A stretch of DNA of 64,000 bases from Lacrimispora sp. 210928-DFI.3.58 (GTDB lineage: Bacteria; Bacillota; Clostridia; Lachnospirales; Lachnospiraceae). The translations under genes were made by a program, and so were the position numbers. The stretch is from NCBI RefSeq assembly GCF_020554865.1, contig NZ_JAJCIC010000017.1, positions 30,038 through 94,037 of the forward strand. Direction: 5' to 3'. This document shows, piece by piece, positions 9,188 to 17,821 of this stretch. A model generated the notes under the pieces. The model was not told the DNA's origin and did not search any database. It saw only the letters and a list, made by a program, of their open reading frames with translations. Within the stretch, counting starts at the first letter, position 1. Each line of letters begins with the position of its first letter.

Positions 9188-10483
9188 TCAATAGCGGTTC
9201 ATGTCAATGATAACCAGCTCCGGTTGATTGTTGATTCTGACTGCTCCCCTGTTTGACAGACCATTGTTTACAATCAGGGGATACCCTCCTACGTCGTATT
9301 TCCCGGAAACATAATATTCGCCTCTTTTGCGTTCTGGAAACCAGCCATTTTTACGTTCGTACACAGCACCTAGATAGGGAAGCCGCACAAGCCCTCCATG
9401 AGTATGCCCGCATAAGACCAAATCCCCCCAATGACCTTCTCCGTATGTTTCATAGATATATGGCTCATGGCTCACCATTAACTTTAGATGATCGGTATTT
9501 TCATCAATAAATTCCCGGTAGGAATCGCCTGCATAGGGCCAAAATGCATATGGATTTGATGTCAAAACACCATAGACATCTACTGGCAGTCCGTTCACCT
9601 CCAGCGTATCATAGCTGTTAAGAAGAACATGGACCCCCATTGCCTCCAGCATGGTCTTCAGCTCATCCTCCTTTTCGAGAAATCCAGAAAAATCCCTGTT
9701 CTCTTCCGTGCAGCCCAGATACTCATCGATCAGATCCAGCCTCAGCTCTATCCCATAAATTTTTGTTGCTTCGTTATTCCCATATATGTAATAAACGGGC
9801 GCAATATCGACCAGCTGCCTGCATAGATCAAGAGTCACGCTCATAGACGCATCGTTCTCATCGATAATGTCCCCGGACAGTATCAGTATATCCGGAGACA
9901 AGCGTCCAATCCGCCTGATCAGCTCCTGATTATCTTTGCCAAACACCGTATTGTGGAGATCAGAAATATGGATCACCCTCAAATTTCCGTCTACCTTCCC
10001 GTTTCCTACCTGATAGAAGGTTTCCTTAAAGGAGCGGTTCTTCAGCACATTTATCCCTATAAAGACCACTACTGCCACAAAGCATGGCAGGAGGACAAAA
10101 AGGAGTTGGCGCAGCCACCGCTGTCCTCTACCGGATGAGCCCTTCCTTTTCTCCTTCCTTATCTCCTTCTTTTTTTTCCTCACTCTTATTTCTGGAGTTT
10201 TTCTCTCTGGCGTTCTTTCGACCTGCAACTCCAGCTTTCGCCCTGCTGCCCATGACAGACATTCTCTCAGGCCATCTGAATATTTACTGAGAAATTCTTC
10301 CGGATCCTTGCTGCCCCGGTACACAACAACTGCCTTTTCTTCTGTCATCCCAGTCAATTCAAATTGTTCCAGCCATTCTTCTGCAGCATTGTCCGGCAAA
10401 GTCTTTGACCATCTCCTCCTGGCGACTTCCCAGACCAGATGCGTGGACGATCCACTCACTTTTTTATTTTTTTCTGTTCCCAT
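9188..10483 (-). CDS. Membrane-anchored metallophosphoesterase with cytoplasmic N-terminal domain
   Basis: 431 residues from the ATG at 10483, which has GGAGGG seven bases upstream; a GTG further upstream has none. Residues about 15-90 form a small helical domain (WEVARRRWSK..AAEEWLEQFEL..YSDGLRECLSWAAGRKLELQVE) that resembles DnaA domain I. A very basic linker (KKKKEIRKEKRKG) and one membrane segment (about 127-147) follow. The C-terminal calcineurin-like phosphoesterase has all metal motifs: HISDLH, SGDIID, YGNNE, SHEPY and CGHTHGG. It is therefore predicted to act outside the membrane. Its substrate is unknown; a lipid pyrophosphate or nucleotide is possible given the operon. Confidence 0.85.
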   Translation of the reverse strand: MGTEKNKKVSGSSTHLVWEVARRRWSKTLPDNAAEEWLEQFELTGMTEEKAVVVYRGSKDPEEFLSKYSDGLRECLSWAAGRKLELQVERTPERKTPEIRVRKKKKEIRKEKRKGSSGRGQRWLRQLLFVLLPCFVAVVVFIGINVLKNRSFKETFYQVGNGKVDGNLRVIHISDLHNTVFGKDNQELIRRIGRLSPDILILSGDIIDENDASMSVTLDLCRQLVDIAPVYYIYGNNEATKIYGIELRLDLIDEYLGCTEENRDFSGFLEKEDELKTMLEAMGVHVLLNSYDTLEVNGLPVDVYGVLTSNPYAFWPYAGDSYREFIDENTDHLKLMVSHEPYIYETYGEGHWGDLVLCGHTHGGLVRLPYLGAVYERKNGWFPERKRGEYYVSGKYDVGGYPLIVNNGLSNRGAVRINNQPELVIIDMNRY

Positions 10484-10524
10484 CCTGAAGCCCTCCGGCC
10501 TCTTAAGCCGCTTTCCTTTCACAT

Positions 10525-11625
10525 TTATTTTTTTAACAACTCCTCCACTGCCCAGGCAGACAGCAGATCAAATCCTTTCTTGTTTGGATGTGTGCCATCC
10601 GTCAGGTATTGGAACTGGTTCTCTAAAGTAATACCACAGAGCTCCAAATCAATTAGATTGGTATGATATTCTTCTGCAATCCTTCTGATCTCCAGATTCA
10701 GCCAGCCCTCCGGATCCGCCAAATTGATATTGCAGATAAAATATGTGCAAAGGTATATCTCCGCTTTTGTATAAGTTTCTGTTATGTCATCCAGCATCTT
10801 TCTGTAACTCTCACCTATTTTATCCTTTGGCACATTTGAAAAAATATCGTTCCCGCCTATCAGCACCAGAATGATGTCCGGGTCCTCTCCTGCCATGTGC
10901 AGTTCCTTTCCCCTACCCATACTGGCAGCCATATTACTGGCCGTCACCGTCAGGTCCGTAACTCCGGAACCCCCATAAGCATTCACCTTGCAGACACTCA
11001 TCCCCAATCTCTTTGCCAGCTGATACCACCACAGATCCGTACTTTTTACTTCCGGATCCGGGTACATCTCATATCCCGTAGGCTGGTATACTGGAATTGC
11101 ACTGATGCTGTCTCCAAGAACCGACAATTTCTTTCCGTAAAACGGCGTTTTAAGTATCTTCTTTTCCACACGTCCGGCCATTCCCTGAGGTGATAAAATT
11201 CCCCACAGCGTTACGCTCTTTTCTTCCTCCACTCTTATGGGTAAAAATACCAGGGTTGCTTCTTTGGGTATTTCCAAGGTATATGCTCCCTTTTCAATCT
11301 CCTCTGACTTTATGATATTTCGCTCTGCATCCAAAAACAGAACAGAATGAATACAGGAATAACCATATTCTATGAAAATACTTTCGATTTCATAGAACTG
11401 GCTGTTCAGATCAACTATATACTGCTTCCACTCTCCACTCCGGTACTCAGTAAGATGATCATTATCATCCAAATAACAGACATCATCCTCATATTCAATA
11501 AAAAGAGAGATTCTCCGATCTTCTTCACCCCATAGTCTGACGCGGCACAAAGAAAGCCAAGCCATTATTCCTGCAATGCTGCACAAAGCTGCCACCAAGA
11601 AGACCGTCTTCTTTTTTCTTCCCAT
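10525..11625 (-). CDS. SGNH/GDSL-family hydrolase, membrane anchored
   Basis: 366 residues: an N-terminal hydrophobic anchor (about 7-27), a beta-rich region (30-165), and an SGNH hydrolase domain. The four blocks are present: LSVLGDSIS (nucleophile Ser), YGGSGV (oxyanion Gly), LIGGNDIF (Asn) and DGTHPNKKGF (Asp/His). Such enzymes remove or transfer acetyl groups on extracellular glycans. Within this operon it may tailor the polysaccharide opposite to the cytoplasmic acetyltransferase at 1642-2400. It begins one base after the DivIVA-like gene, so both are co-translated. Confidence 0.87.
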   Translation of the reverse strand: MGRKKKTVFLVAALCSIAGIMAWLSLCRVRLWGEEDRRISLFIEYEDDVCYLDDNDHLTEYRSGEWKQYIVDLNSQFYEIESIFIEYGYSCIHSVLFLDAERNIIKSEEIEKGAYTLEIPKEATLVFLPIRVEEEKSVTLWGILSPQGMAGRVEKKILKTPFYGKKLSVLGDSISAIPVYQPTGYEMYPDPEVKSTDLWWYQLAKRLGMSVCKVNAYGGSGVTDLTVTASNMAASMGRGKELHMAGEDPDIILVLIGGNDIFSNVPKDKIGESYRKMLDDITETYTKAEIYLCTYFICNINLADPEGWLNLEIRRIAEEYHTNLIDLELCGITLENQFQYLTDGTHPNKKGFDLLSAWAVEELLKK

Positions 11626-11626
11626 C

Positions 11627-12352
11627 TTATTTCTTTTCTATATCATCGGACAAAAGATCTAGGGGCTCATCAGAAAAAACATCATCAATGCGAAGAGGCA
11701 TTTTCTTTATCAGTTCCCCTAATTCATTGTATGTCTCGATCAGCTTTCCCTGAGAACGGTTGATCGAATTCAGATATTCCACCAGCTTATATTTGGCCGC
11801 CATATATAGCCTTTCATTTTCTGTCCGTTTTTCCTTTATTTCTCTGTCCGCTTCGGAAAGAAGAAGGTCTGCCTCCTTTTGGGCATCAAACTTCATCTGT
11901 TGTGCCTCCGTCTTGGCAATTTCCGCGATCTTTTCCGCCTCGCTTTTAGCATCTGAAAGTACCTTTTCAGCTCCCGCCCTGGCATCAAGTGATACCTTCT
12001 TTGCCTCCTGCTCTGCAATGGATATCACACGCATTGCAGCATCATAATCAATTCCCTGTTTTTCAATCTGCTGCTCCATTCGCTGTTCCAGTTCTGTCAG
12101 CTGCTTACTGTGCTCTTTCCGAAGCTTTTCCTCCTCTAACAGTAAGGCATTTACCTGCTGTTCCAAAGCCTCTTTTTCGCTCTGCGCCTCCTCCATTTTG
12201 AGCTTTAACTCTTTTACAGCCTGACGTTCCTTCTCAAGAACACCATCTTCTTTCTCTCTCAGGCTCTCCAATTCGCTTACCAGAAGCTCAATATATTCGT
12301 CAACCTCTTCCTTCTGATATCCCTTAAAAAACACAGTGCGGAACTTTTTCAT
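11627..12352 (-). CDS. DivIVA-domain coiled-coil protein
   Basis: 241 residues from the ATG at 12352, which follows GAAAGGATATTGTGAT. The start MKKFRTVFFKGYQKEEVDEYIELL is the DivIVA membrane-targeting signature (F..GY...EVDE.I). It is followed by a very long Glu/Lys/Gln/Ala-rich coiled coil to about residue 195 and a polar tail. Proteins of this class mark curved membranes and recruit partners. As first gene after the riboswitch it could scaffold the export machinery at a pole or septum, but that is inference. A frame extending to 12433 would start inside the riboswitch terminator and is rejected. Confidence 0.85.
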   Translation of the reverse strand: MKKFRTVFFKGYQKEEVDEYIELLVSELESLREKEDGVLEKERQAVKELKLKMEEAQSEKEALEQQVNALLLEEEKLRKEHSKQLTELEQRMEQQIEKQGIDYDAAMRVISIAEQEAKKVSLDARAGAEKVLSDAKSEAEKIAEIAKTEAQQMKFDAQKEADLLLSEADREIKEKRTENERLYMAAKYKLVEYLNSINRSQGKLIETYNELGELIKKMPLRIDDVFSDEPLDLLSDDIEKK

Positions 12353-12431
12353 ATCACAATATCCTTTCTTTTGATTTTCTGAAAATCTCCCGGCTTTTGC
12401 TTCAGAGAAGACTGGACACCCTCTCCAAAAC

Positions 12432-12470
12432 AAAAAAAGACTGCAATCAAGAATAACTCTGATTGCAGTC
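12432..12470 (-). terminator. Riboswitch expression platform: intrinsic terminator
   Basis: On the minus strand the 11-nt arms GACTGCAATCA and TGATTGCAGTC (12439-12449 and 12460-12470) pair perfectly around a 10-nt loop. Seven T follow, at 12432-12438. It sits directly downstream of the c-di-GMP aptamer and about 80 nt before the DivIVA-like start, so it can abort the operon transcript. Whether ligand promotes or prevents termination cannot be decided by eye. Confidence 0.92.
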
Positions 12471-12562
12471 GAACGACCTTGCGGAACATTACAAACTCAT
12501 GTCACACTTAAGGCTCCTAACTTTGCGTCCCCGCATTTCTACGGGTTTGCTAACTATCCAAT
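12471..12562 (-). ncRNA. Cyclic-di-GMP-I (GEMM-I) riboswitch aptamer
   Basis: The minus-strand leader carries the diagnostic core: GCAAACC (12544-12550), a CCGTA-GAAA-TGCGG hairpin with GNRA tetraloop (12531-12544), then GGACGCAAAG (12521-12530) and TTAGGAGCCTTAAG. The order and spacing match the GEMM-I consensus known from Vibrio and clostridial leaders. The second helix is less certain by eye. It lies between a strong promoter and the intrinsic terminator, ahead of the whole exopolysaccharide operon. Confidence 0.85.
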
Positions 12563-12574
12563 TTTATGGATTTT

Positions 12575-12604
12575 ATTATAACCTGCAATGCTTATTTTTG
12601 TCAA
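12575..12604 (-). promoter_or_regulatory. Sigma-A promoter of the exopolysaccharide operon
   Basis: The minus strand reads TTGACA (12599-12604), an 18-nt spacer, and TATAAT (12575-12580), both boxes perfect. Transcription would start around 12567, immediately before the riboswitch. It is back to back with the LysR promoter. Confidence 0.9.
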
Positions 12605-12622
12605 GAAATCTTTTCTTCCTTG

Positions 12623-12651
12623 TTGAACTCCAGCCCGGTACGCTGTACAAT
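12623..12651 (+). promoter_or_regulatory. Promoter of the LysR-family gene
   Basis: TTGAAC (12623-12628), 17-nt spacer, TACAAT (12646-12651), about 37 nt before the ATG at 12688. It diverges from the exopolysaccharide promoter, and only 18 bp separate the two -35 boxes. LysR proteins often bind such divergent regions, so an influence on the exopolysaccharide operon is possible but unproven. Confidence 0.7.
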
Positions 12652-12687
12652 ACGTTTAACGATCATTTTTGTATAAATGGAGGCATT

Positions 12688-13569
12688 ATGACACTTTCAG
12701 AAATCGAGGCATTTTTAGCTGTCATAAAATACGGAACCATATCTGCTGCCTCGGAAAAGCTCTTCATCTCCCAGCCGGCTCTAAGCCGCAGGATCCATGC
12801 CATTGAGGAAGAGCTGGGCTATGGACTTTTTGTGAGGGGGAAGGGCGTGCGGGGCGTTGAGCTGACAAAGGAGGGACAGGCCTTTATCTCTGTGGCAGAA
12901 AAGATGAGCGGACTCTACCGGGAGGCTGCCGCCATTTCCAGGCTCTCTGACAGGCCCTTATTCCGCATCTCCTCCATCGGGAGCGTCAGCACCTACCTTC
13001 TTCCCAATGTGCTGAGAACCCTGAAGGAGGTCACCGGATGCAGCCTTGTGTTCCACAATTACCACTCCCTGGAAGCCTATGAATATGTGGAAAAAGGGCT
13101 GGTGGACCTGGCGCTGATCTCTGATGATATATATTCACGGAATGTTGCCACGATCCCTGCTTTTAAGGAGCCCTTTGTGATCATCGGCGGGGCCGGGCTT
13201 CCTCTGGACGGACCGGTCCATCCATCACAGCTACAGGCCGAGGATGAGATCCGCCTTCCCTGGAACCCGGAATACGATGCCTGGCATGACAAATGGTTCC
13301 ATCCCACCGTCTTCCCCAGCGTTACCCTGGATCAGATGTCTCTTCTGGAATATTTCCTCACAGGAGAAAGGTGGGCGGCAGCCCCTTTGACCGTAGCCCA
13401 GCGCATCCAAGGCTGCTCCCTGAAAATACTCCCGCTTTCCGATGGTCCTCAGGACCATATCGTCTATTATCTTGTCCCACATAGCGCCAAGACTCCTGTG
13501 GCGGAGGCATTTCTCCGTCTGCTGGACCAGGAGGTGACAAGGATCAGCGGAGTGGTATCCTTTCTGTGA
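12688..13569 (+). CDS. LysR-family transcriptional regulator
   Basis: 293 residues from the ATG at 12688, preceded by ATGGAGGCATT; the longer open frame reads through the opposite-strand riboswitch and is not used. Residues 1-60 (MTLSEIEAFLAVIKYGTISAASEKLFISQPALSRRIHAIEEELG) are the canonical LysR winged HTH, and the rest is a two-lobed effector-binding domain (SSIGSVSTYLLPNVLR.. onward). It converges with a MATE gene 10 bp downstream and diverges from the exopolysaccharide operon, either of which could be its target. The effector is unknown. Confidence 0.93.
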   Translation: MTLSEIEAFLAVIKYGTISAASEKLFISQPALSRRIHAIEEELGYGLFVRGKGVRGVELTKEGQAFISVAEKMSGLYREAAAISRLSDRPLFRISSIGSVSTYLLPNVLRTLKEVTGCSLVFHNYHSLEAYEYVEKGLVDLALISDDIYSRNVATIPAFKEPFVIIGGAGLPLDGPVHPSQLQAEDEIRLPWNPEYDAWHDKWFHPTVFPSVTLDQMSLLEYFLTGERWAAAPLTVAQRIQGCSLKILPLSDGPQDHIVYYLVPHSAKTPVAEAFLRLLDQEVTRISGVVSFL

Positions 13570-13579
13570 TCCCCTGCCC

Positions 13580-14920
13580 TTATGAGGCTGTTCTCCCTTT
13601 GCCTCTGACCACTGTCACATACATGGTTGTGAGGAAGCCCACCACGGCAAACCATCCCAGCGCCGTAGCCCAGGCCACTCCTGCCACTCCCCACCGTGGC
13701 ACCAGGCTGTGGGATGCGATCACCCGCACAGTAATGTTGCAGGTCGTTCCTATGAATGGGATCACCACCCTTCCCACTCCTTTAAAATATCCCACAAAAT
13801 TGCTCCCTATAAAGCATAAAAGATAAAACAGAGAGATCACCCTGATGTAATCCCGCCCATATTCCAGCGCCGGAGAACTCCCATTTCCTAAAAATAACCG
13901 GATGCCCGGCTCTGCAGCCAGGTACATCAGACAGGATATCACAAATCCTAATGCCACGTGGAGGAAAAGCCCCTGTCGGACGCCCTGCCTCACCCGCCTT
14001 TCATTTCCATTGCCGTAGTTCTGTGATACAAAGATAGAGACTCCCTGGCAGCCGCTGTCTCCAAAGGAATTGGCCAGGCCTTCCAGCCTCATTGTCGCCG
14101 TGTAGGCGGCAATTCCCGGTGTTCCCAGTGTATTTACTGTGCTCTGGACCAGGATCTTGCCGATGTAGAGGCTGGAGGCCTGGAGTGCTGACACCAACCC
14201 CAGCCCAAAGGTACGTTTTAGAAGCCCTCTATGGATCCCCACATCTGCCCGTCTCCATAACAGTTCCCCATGCTGCATTTTTATGTAAAGCCCGCAGCCC
14301 GCCATGGATATGGCCTGAGCAATGACGGTGGCCCCGGCAGCGCCCCGTATTCCTAAGGAAAACACGGCGATGAACATGTAATCAAGGATCAGATTGATAC
14401 AGGTAGACAGAAACAGGAAGCACAGAGGTGTTTTAGTATCTCCTGTAGCCTGGAGCAGATTGGAAAACAGATTGTTATAATAGGTAATAAGTAAACCTGA
14501 AAGGATGATATGCAGATAATCTCTCACATAATTTTCCAGCTCCTCCGGCGTGTGGATCCCTCGAAGAACAGACGGCAGGAAAAAGAGGGATGAAAGCGTC
14601 AAAAGCAGCGTCAAAAGTCCTCCTGCTGTGACTGCCGTAAATACCTCTCTCCGAAAGCCCTCCCTGTTCCCTCCTCCATACATCTGGGCAAAGATCACAG
14701 ATACTCCGATGGAAAAGCCTCCCAGTACAAATACAAACAGATTCATAATGCTTCCTGCAATCCCCACCGCCCCAAAGGCCTCTGTTCCCAGGAAACGGCC
14801 TACGATCAGGGAATCAGCGGCATTGTAGCACTGCTGCAGGATATTGCCTGCAAGCATAGGGGCAGACAAGGCCATCCGCTGCTTTTTGATATTTCCTTGT
14901 AATAGTTCATTGGTCTGCAT
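13580..14920 (-). CDS. MATE-family multidrug/cation antiporter
   Basis: 446 residues from the ATG at 14920, which has AGGAGA upstream. The twelve-segment MATE architecture is clear: LSAPMLAGNILQQCYNAADSLIVGRFLG at the first helix pair, and the internal repeat restarting near GLGLVSALQASSLYIGKILVQ. These pumps export cationic drugs, toxins or metabolites in exchange for sodium or protons. It is tail-to-tail with the LysR gene. It is one of three MATE genes in the window, the others being a tandem pair at 37.4-40.1 kb. Confidence 0.92.
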   Translation of the reverse strand: MQTNELLQGNIKKQRMALSAPMLAGNILQQCYNAADSLIVGRFLGTEAFGAVGIAGSIMNLFVFVLGGFSIGVSVIFAQMYGGGNREGFRREVFTAVTAGGLLTLLLTLSSLFFLPSVLRGIHTPEELENYVRDYLHIILSGLLITYYNNLFSNLLQATGDTKTPLCFLFLSTCINLILDYMFIAVFSLGIRGAAGATVIAQAISMAGCGLYIKMQHGELLWRRADVGIHRGLLKRTFGLGLVSALQASSLYIGKILVQSTVNTLGTPGIAAYTATMRLEGLANSFGDSGCQGVSIFVSQNYGNGNERRVRQGVRQGLFLHVALGFVISCLMYLAAEPGIRLFLGNGSSPALEYGRDYIRVISLFYLLCFIGSNFVGYFKGVGRVVIPFIGTTCNITVRVIASHSLVPRWGVAGVAWATALGWFAVVGFLTTMYVTVVRGKGRTAS

Positions 14921-14939
14921 GTTTCTTTCTCCTGATATG

Positions 14940-14973
14940 AAAATGTGCCTGGAACGGCTTGATCCCAGACACA
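14940..14973 (-). terminator. Terminator of the TetM-like/NYN gene
   Basis: The minus strand forms TGTGTCTGGG / CCAGGCACA arms around a 10-nt loop, followed by TTTTC. It lies 60 bp after the stop at 15036 and ahead of the MATE start. Confidence 0.6.
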
Positions 14974-15035
14974 TTTAGTATACACAGAAGAATAATATAT
15001 GAAAAATGCTTATTTTTTATGAAATATATGCGCTA

Positions 15036-17783
15036 TTATTTATATTTTCCTAATCTCACATCATCCAGATAGCCTGCCAGCTCCTCATCTGCGTGTTGAA
15101 GAAGGTAATTTTTTCCAGGCTTCCCCAGTTTCTGGCGTTCCTCCCGGATCTGGCTGTTAATGCGTTCAATATCCTCCTTGAGATCCCTGGCAGACATGAG
15201 CAGACAGCCCTGTCCGTAGATGATCAGCTGCTCCAGGCCGTCAGAGGTGGCAACTGTCACATGGTATTTCCGGCCGATCTTATGGGCCAGCTTTTCGATG
15301 TACTGGTCTGCTGTTTCTGCCTCCTTTGTGTAGACCACATGGATGTTGTGATAATCCAGGGCCTGGCCGGTGCTGCCTGTGACCTTGTAGGCATCAAATA
15401 CTACGATCAGGGTGCATTTCTTATAGCCCTGATAGTTGCAGAGGATGTCCATTAATTTCTGGCGTGCTCCGTCAATAGTAATCTTTGACAGCTCCCGAAG
15501 CTCCTCCCAGGCAAAAATGATATTGTAGCCGTCCACCAGAAGGTACTCTTCGCCGTCATCATTCTGGCTGGGGGACTTATCCTTCTTTATATCCCTCCGG
15601 TCTTTTGAAGGCTGAGGCTGGCAGGACACCTGGCGCGGGCCATCCTGGTTTGGATTACGGCGTTTCTGCTCTCCGAAAGTGCGGATAAAAATGGCCTCCA
15701 GCTCCTTATCATCGGTCCAGGAGCTGCCGGAAGCTGCTCCCGACATCCCGCGGGACCGGTTTTTCTGGTCCGGGCCCTGATGCTCTCCTTCCGGAAGGGT
15801 GCCTGCCTCCTCCAGCTCCTCATTCGCTCCGCACTCCCCGGTCTTTGCCCGCACAGCCGCCGGTGTCTCCACATGCATGTACTCCTTCACCCGATCCCAG
15901 GGCACCAGATAACCTGCGCCATGGGAGCAGAACACAGAACCTGTGGGATTGGCGGTGTCTGCCTCCGGGTCATAGCCCATGGCCTCCACCATTTCCTCCT
16001 CATTGTGACATGGCTCATAGCCTTTTAAGGTCACAGCCAGGCGGCCCCGGCCCCTGGTGTAGGCAGCTACCTCCATCTGATAATCCCGCATATTCACCAC
16101 AGGTGCCTTTCCTGTGAGGATACTCATCTCTCCGGACACTTCCGGCGCATCAAAGGTTCCCTGCATTCTCTCAATATCCGCCATAGCCCTTCCCACAGCC
16201 TCTGACGGAATCTCAAGACGGAAATCATAGTAAGGCTCCAGCAGGCGGCATTCTGCCTCCATAAGCCCCTGGCGCAGTGCCCTGTAAGTGGCCTGCCGGA
16301 AATCTCCGCCCTCGGTGTGTTTCATATGTGCCCGCCCTGCCACCAGGGTGATCCTCATATCTGTGATTTCTGAACCTGTGAGCACACCTCTGTGGCGCTT
16401 TTCCTCCAAATGGGTCAGGACCAGGCGCTGCCAGTTTCTGTCAAGGGCATCCTCACTGCAGCTGGTTTCAAACTGCAGACCGCTCCCCGGCTCTCCCGGT
16501 TCCATCAAAAGATGCACCTCCGCATAGTGGCGCAAGGGCTCAAAATGCCCTACTCCCTCCACTGCGTTCAGTATCGTTTCCTTATACACAATATTTCCTG
16601 TGCCAAACTCTACCTCCAGGCCAAAGCGTTCCTTTATCAGGCTCTTTAAAATCTCAATCTGGACCGCTCCCATGACCTGGGCCTGTATCTCTCCCAGCTC
16701 TTCCTTCCATTCAATGTGAAGCTGGGGCTCTTCCTCCTCCAGCTGCCTCAGATCTTTCAGCACCTTCTGCAGATCGCAGCCCTCAGGCAGCATGACCTGA
16801 TAGGTCAGCACCGGCTCCAGCACGGGCCGCTCAGACTCCTTCTCTGTCCCCAGTCCCTGTCCCGGATAAGTGGACACCGGCCCCGTCACCGCACACACCG
16901 TACCGCAGTCCGCCTCCCCCACTGTCTCATACTTTGCCCCGGAGTAGATCCGTATCTGGTTGACCTTCTCCCCCTGGTCTCCCGGCAACGTATCCTTTAC
17001 CCTGAGAAGCCCGCTTGTGATCTTCATGTGGGTCAGACGGTTCCCCTGGTCATCGCGGGAGATCTTGTAGACCTTTGCACCAAAGGGGGCTGTGATGCTT
17101 TCCTTTCCGGGCGCCTCCATATACATCCGAAGCCCCTCCAAAAACTCCTCCACGCCCTCCAGCTTAAGAGCCGATCCAAAGTAACAGGGGAATACCTTCC
17201 GCTCTGCCGTCAGCCGCCTTATTTCCTGCGTCTCCACTCTTCCTGTCTCCAGATAGTGTTCCATCACCTGCTCATCGCACATAGCAAGGTTTTCCCACAG
17301 TTCATCCTCACTTGTCCCAAAATCAATGCAGCTCTCATCCAGACGCTTCTTCAGATCCTCCAACAGCACCCGGCGGTCTGTCCCCAACTGGTCCATTTTG
17401 TTGATAAAAATAAAGGCAGGTATATGGCAGCGCTTTAACAGCCTCCACAGGGTCTCCGTATGTCCCTGCACGCCGTCCGCCCCATTGATCACCAGGATCC
17501 CGTAATCCAGCACCTGCAGGGTACGCTCCATCTCCGCCGAAAAATCCACATGTCCCGGCGTATCCAACAGGGTCACCGAATACTCCCCCAGCTCAAACAC
17601 CGCCTGCTTTGAAAATATGGTAATCCCCCTGGCCCGCTCCAGCTCGTAAGTATCTAAAAATGCATCCCGGTTATCCACCCGCCCCAGCTTCCGGATGCTT
17701 CCGGTGAGGTACAGGATGCCCTCCGACAAGGTGGTCTTCCCGGCGTCTACATGGGCCAGGATGCCGATTACTATTTTTTTCAT
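15036..17783 (-). CDS. TetM-like ribosomal GTPase fused to a YacP/Rae1-like NYN endonuclease domain
   Basis: 915 residues, far longer than the ~640 of TetM/TetO proteins. The N-terminal 640 residues carry translational GTPase motifs (AHVDAGKTT, DTPGHVDF, NKMDQLG) and EF-G-like domains II-V, with a domain IV loop before YTRGRGRL. After a ~100-residue low-complexity linker, residues about 745-880 form an NYN/PIN domain: LLVDGYNIIFAW, VVFDAYKVTG, ETADQYIEKL and VATSDGLEQ. All acidic metal ligands are there, as in Rae1, which cleaves mRNA in the ribosomal A site. Probable role: ribosome rescue or translation-coupled RNA decay rather than simple tetracycline resistance. Confidence 0.85.
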   Translation of the reverse strand: MKKIVIGILAHVDAGKTTLSEGILYLTGSIRKLGRVDNRDAFLDTYELERARGITIFSKQAVFELGEYSVTLLDTPGHVDFSAEMERTLQVLDYGILVINGADGVQGHTETLWRLLKRCHIPAFIFINKMDQLGTDRRVLLEDLKKRLDESCIDFGTSEDELWENLAMCDEQVMEHYLETGRVETQEIRRLTAERKVFPCYFGSALKLEGVEEFLEGLRMYMEAPGKESITAPFGAKVYKISRDDQGNRLTHMKITSGLLRVKDTLPGDQGEKVNQIRIYSGAKYETVGEADCGTVCAVTGPVSTYPGQGLGTEKESERPVLEPVLTYQVMLPEGCDLQKVLKDLRQLEEEEPQLHIEWKEELGEIQAQVMGAVQIEILKSLIKERFGLEVEFGTGNIVYKETILNAVEGVGHFEPLRHYAEVHLLMEPGEPGSGLQFETSCSEDALDRNWQRLVLTHLEEKRHRGVLTGSEITDMRITLVAGRAHMKHTEGGDFRQATYRALRQGLMEAECRLLEPYYDFRLEIPSEAVGRAMADIERMQGTFDAPEVSGEMSILTGKAPVVNMRDYQMEVAAYTRGRGRLAVTLKGYEPCHNEEEMVEAMGYDPEADTANPTGSVFCSHGAGYLVPWDRVKEYMHVETPAAVRAKTGECGANEELEEAGTLPEGEHQGPDQKNRSRGMSGAASGSSWTDDKELEAIFIRTFGEQKRRNPNQDGPRQVSCQPQPSKDRRDIKKDKSPSQNDDGEEYLLVDGYNIIFAWEELRELSKITIDGARQKLMDILCNYQGYKKCTLIVVFDAYKVTGSTGQALDYHNIHVVYTKEAETADQYIEKLAHKIGRKYHVTVATSDGLEQLIIYGQGCLLMSARDLKEDIERINSQIREERQKLGKPGKNYLLQHADEELAGYLDDVRLGKYK

Positions 17784-17821
17784 AATATCACAAACTCTCT
17801 ATTTTTATTATCCACCGGCCT

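Noticed and set aside
16716..17438. 240-codon open frame on the plus strand
   Set aside because: It is the shadow of the TetM-like/NYN gene; no start signal or recognisable domain.
15036..17783. Plain tetracycline-resistance tet(M)-type call
   Set aside because: The extra linker and NYN nuclease domain and the deviating length make a simple resistance call unsafe.
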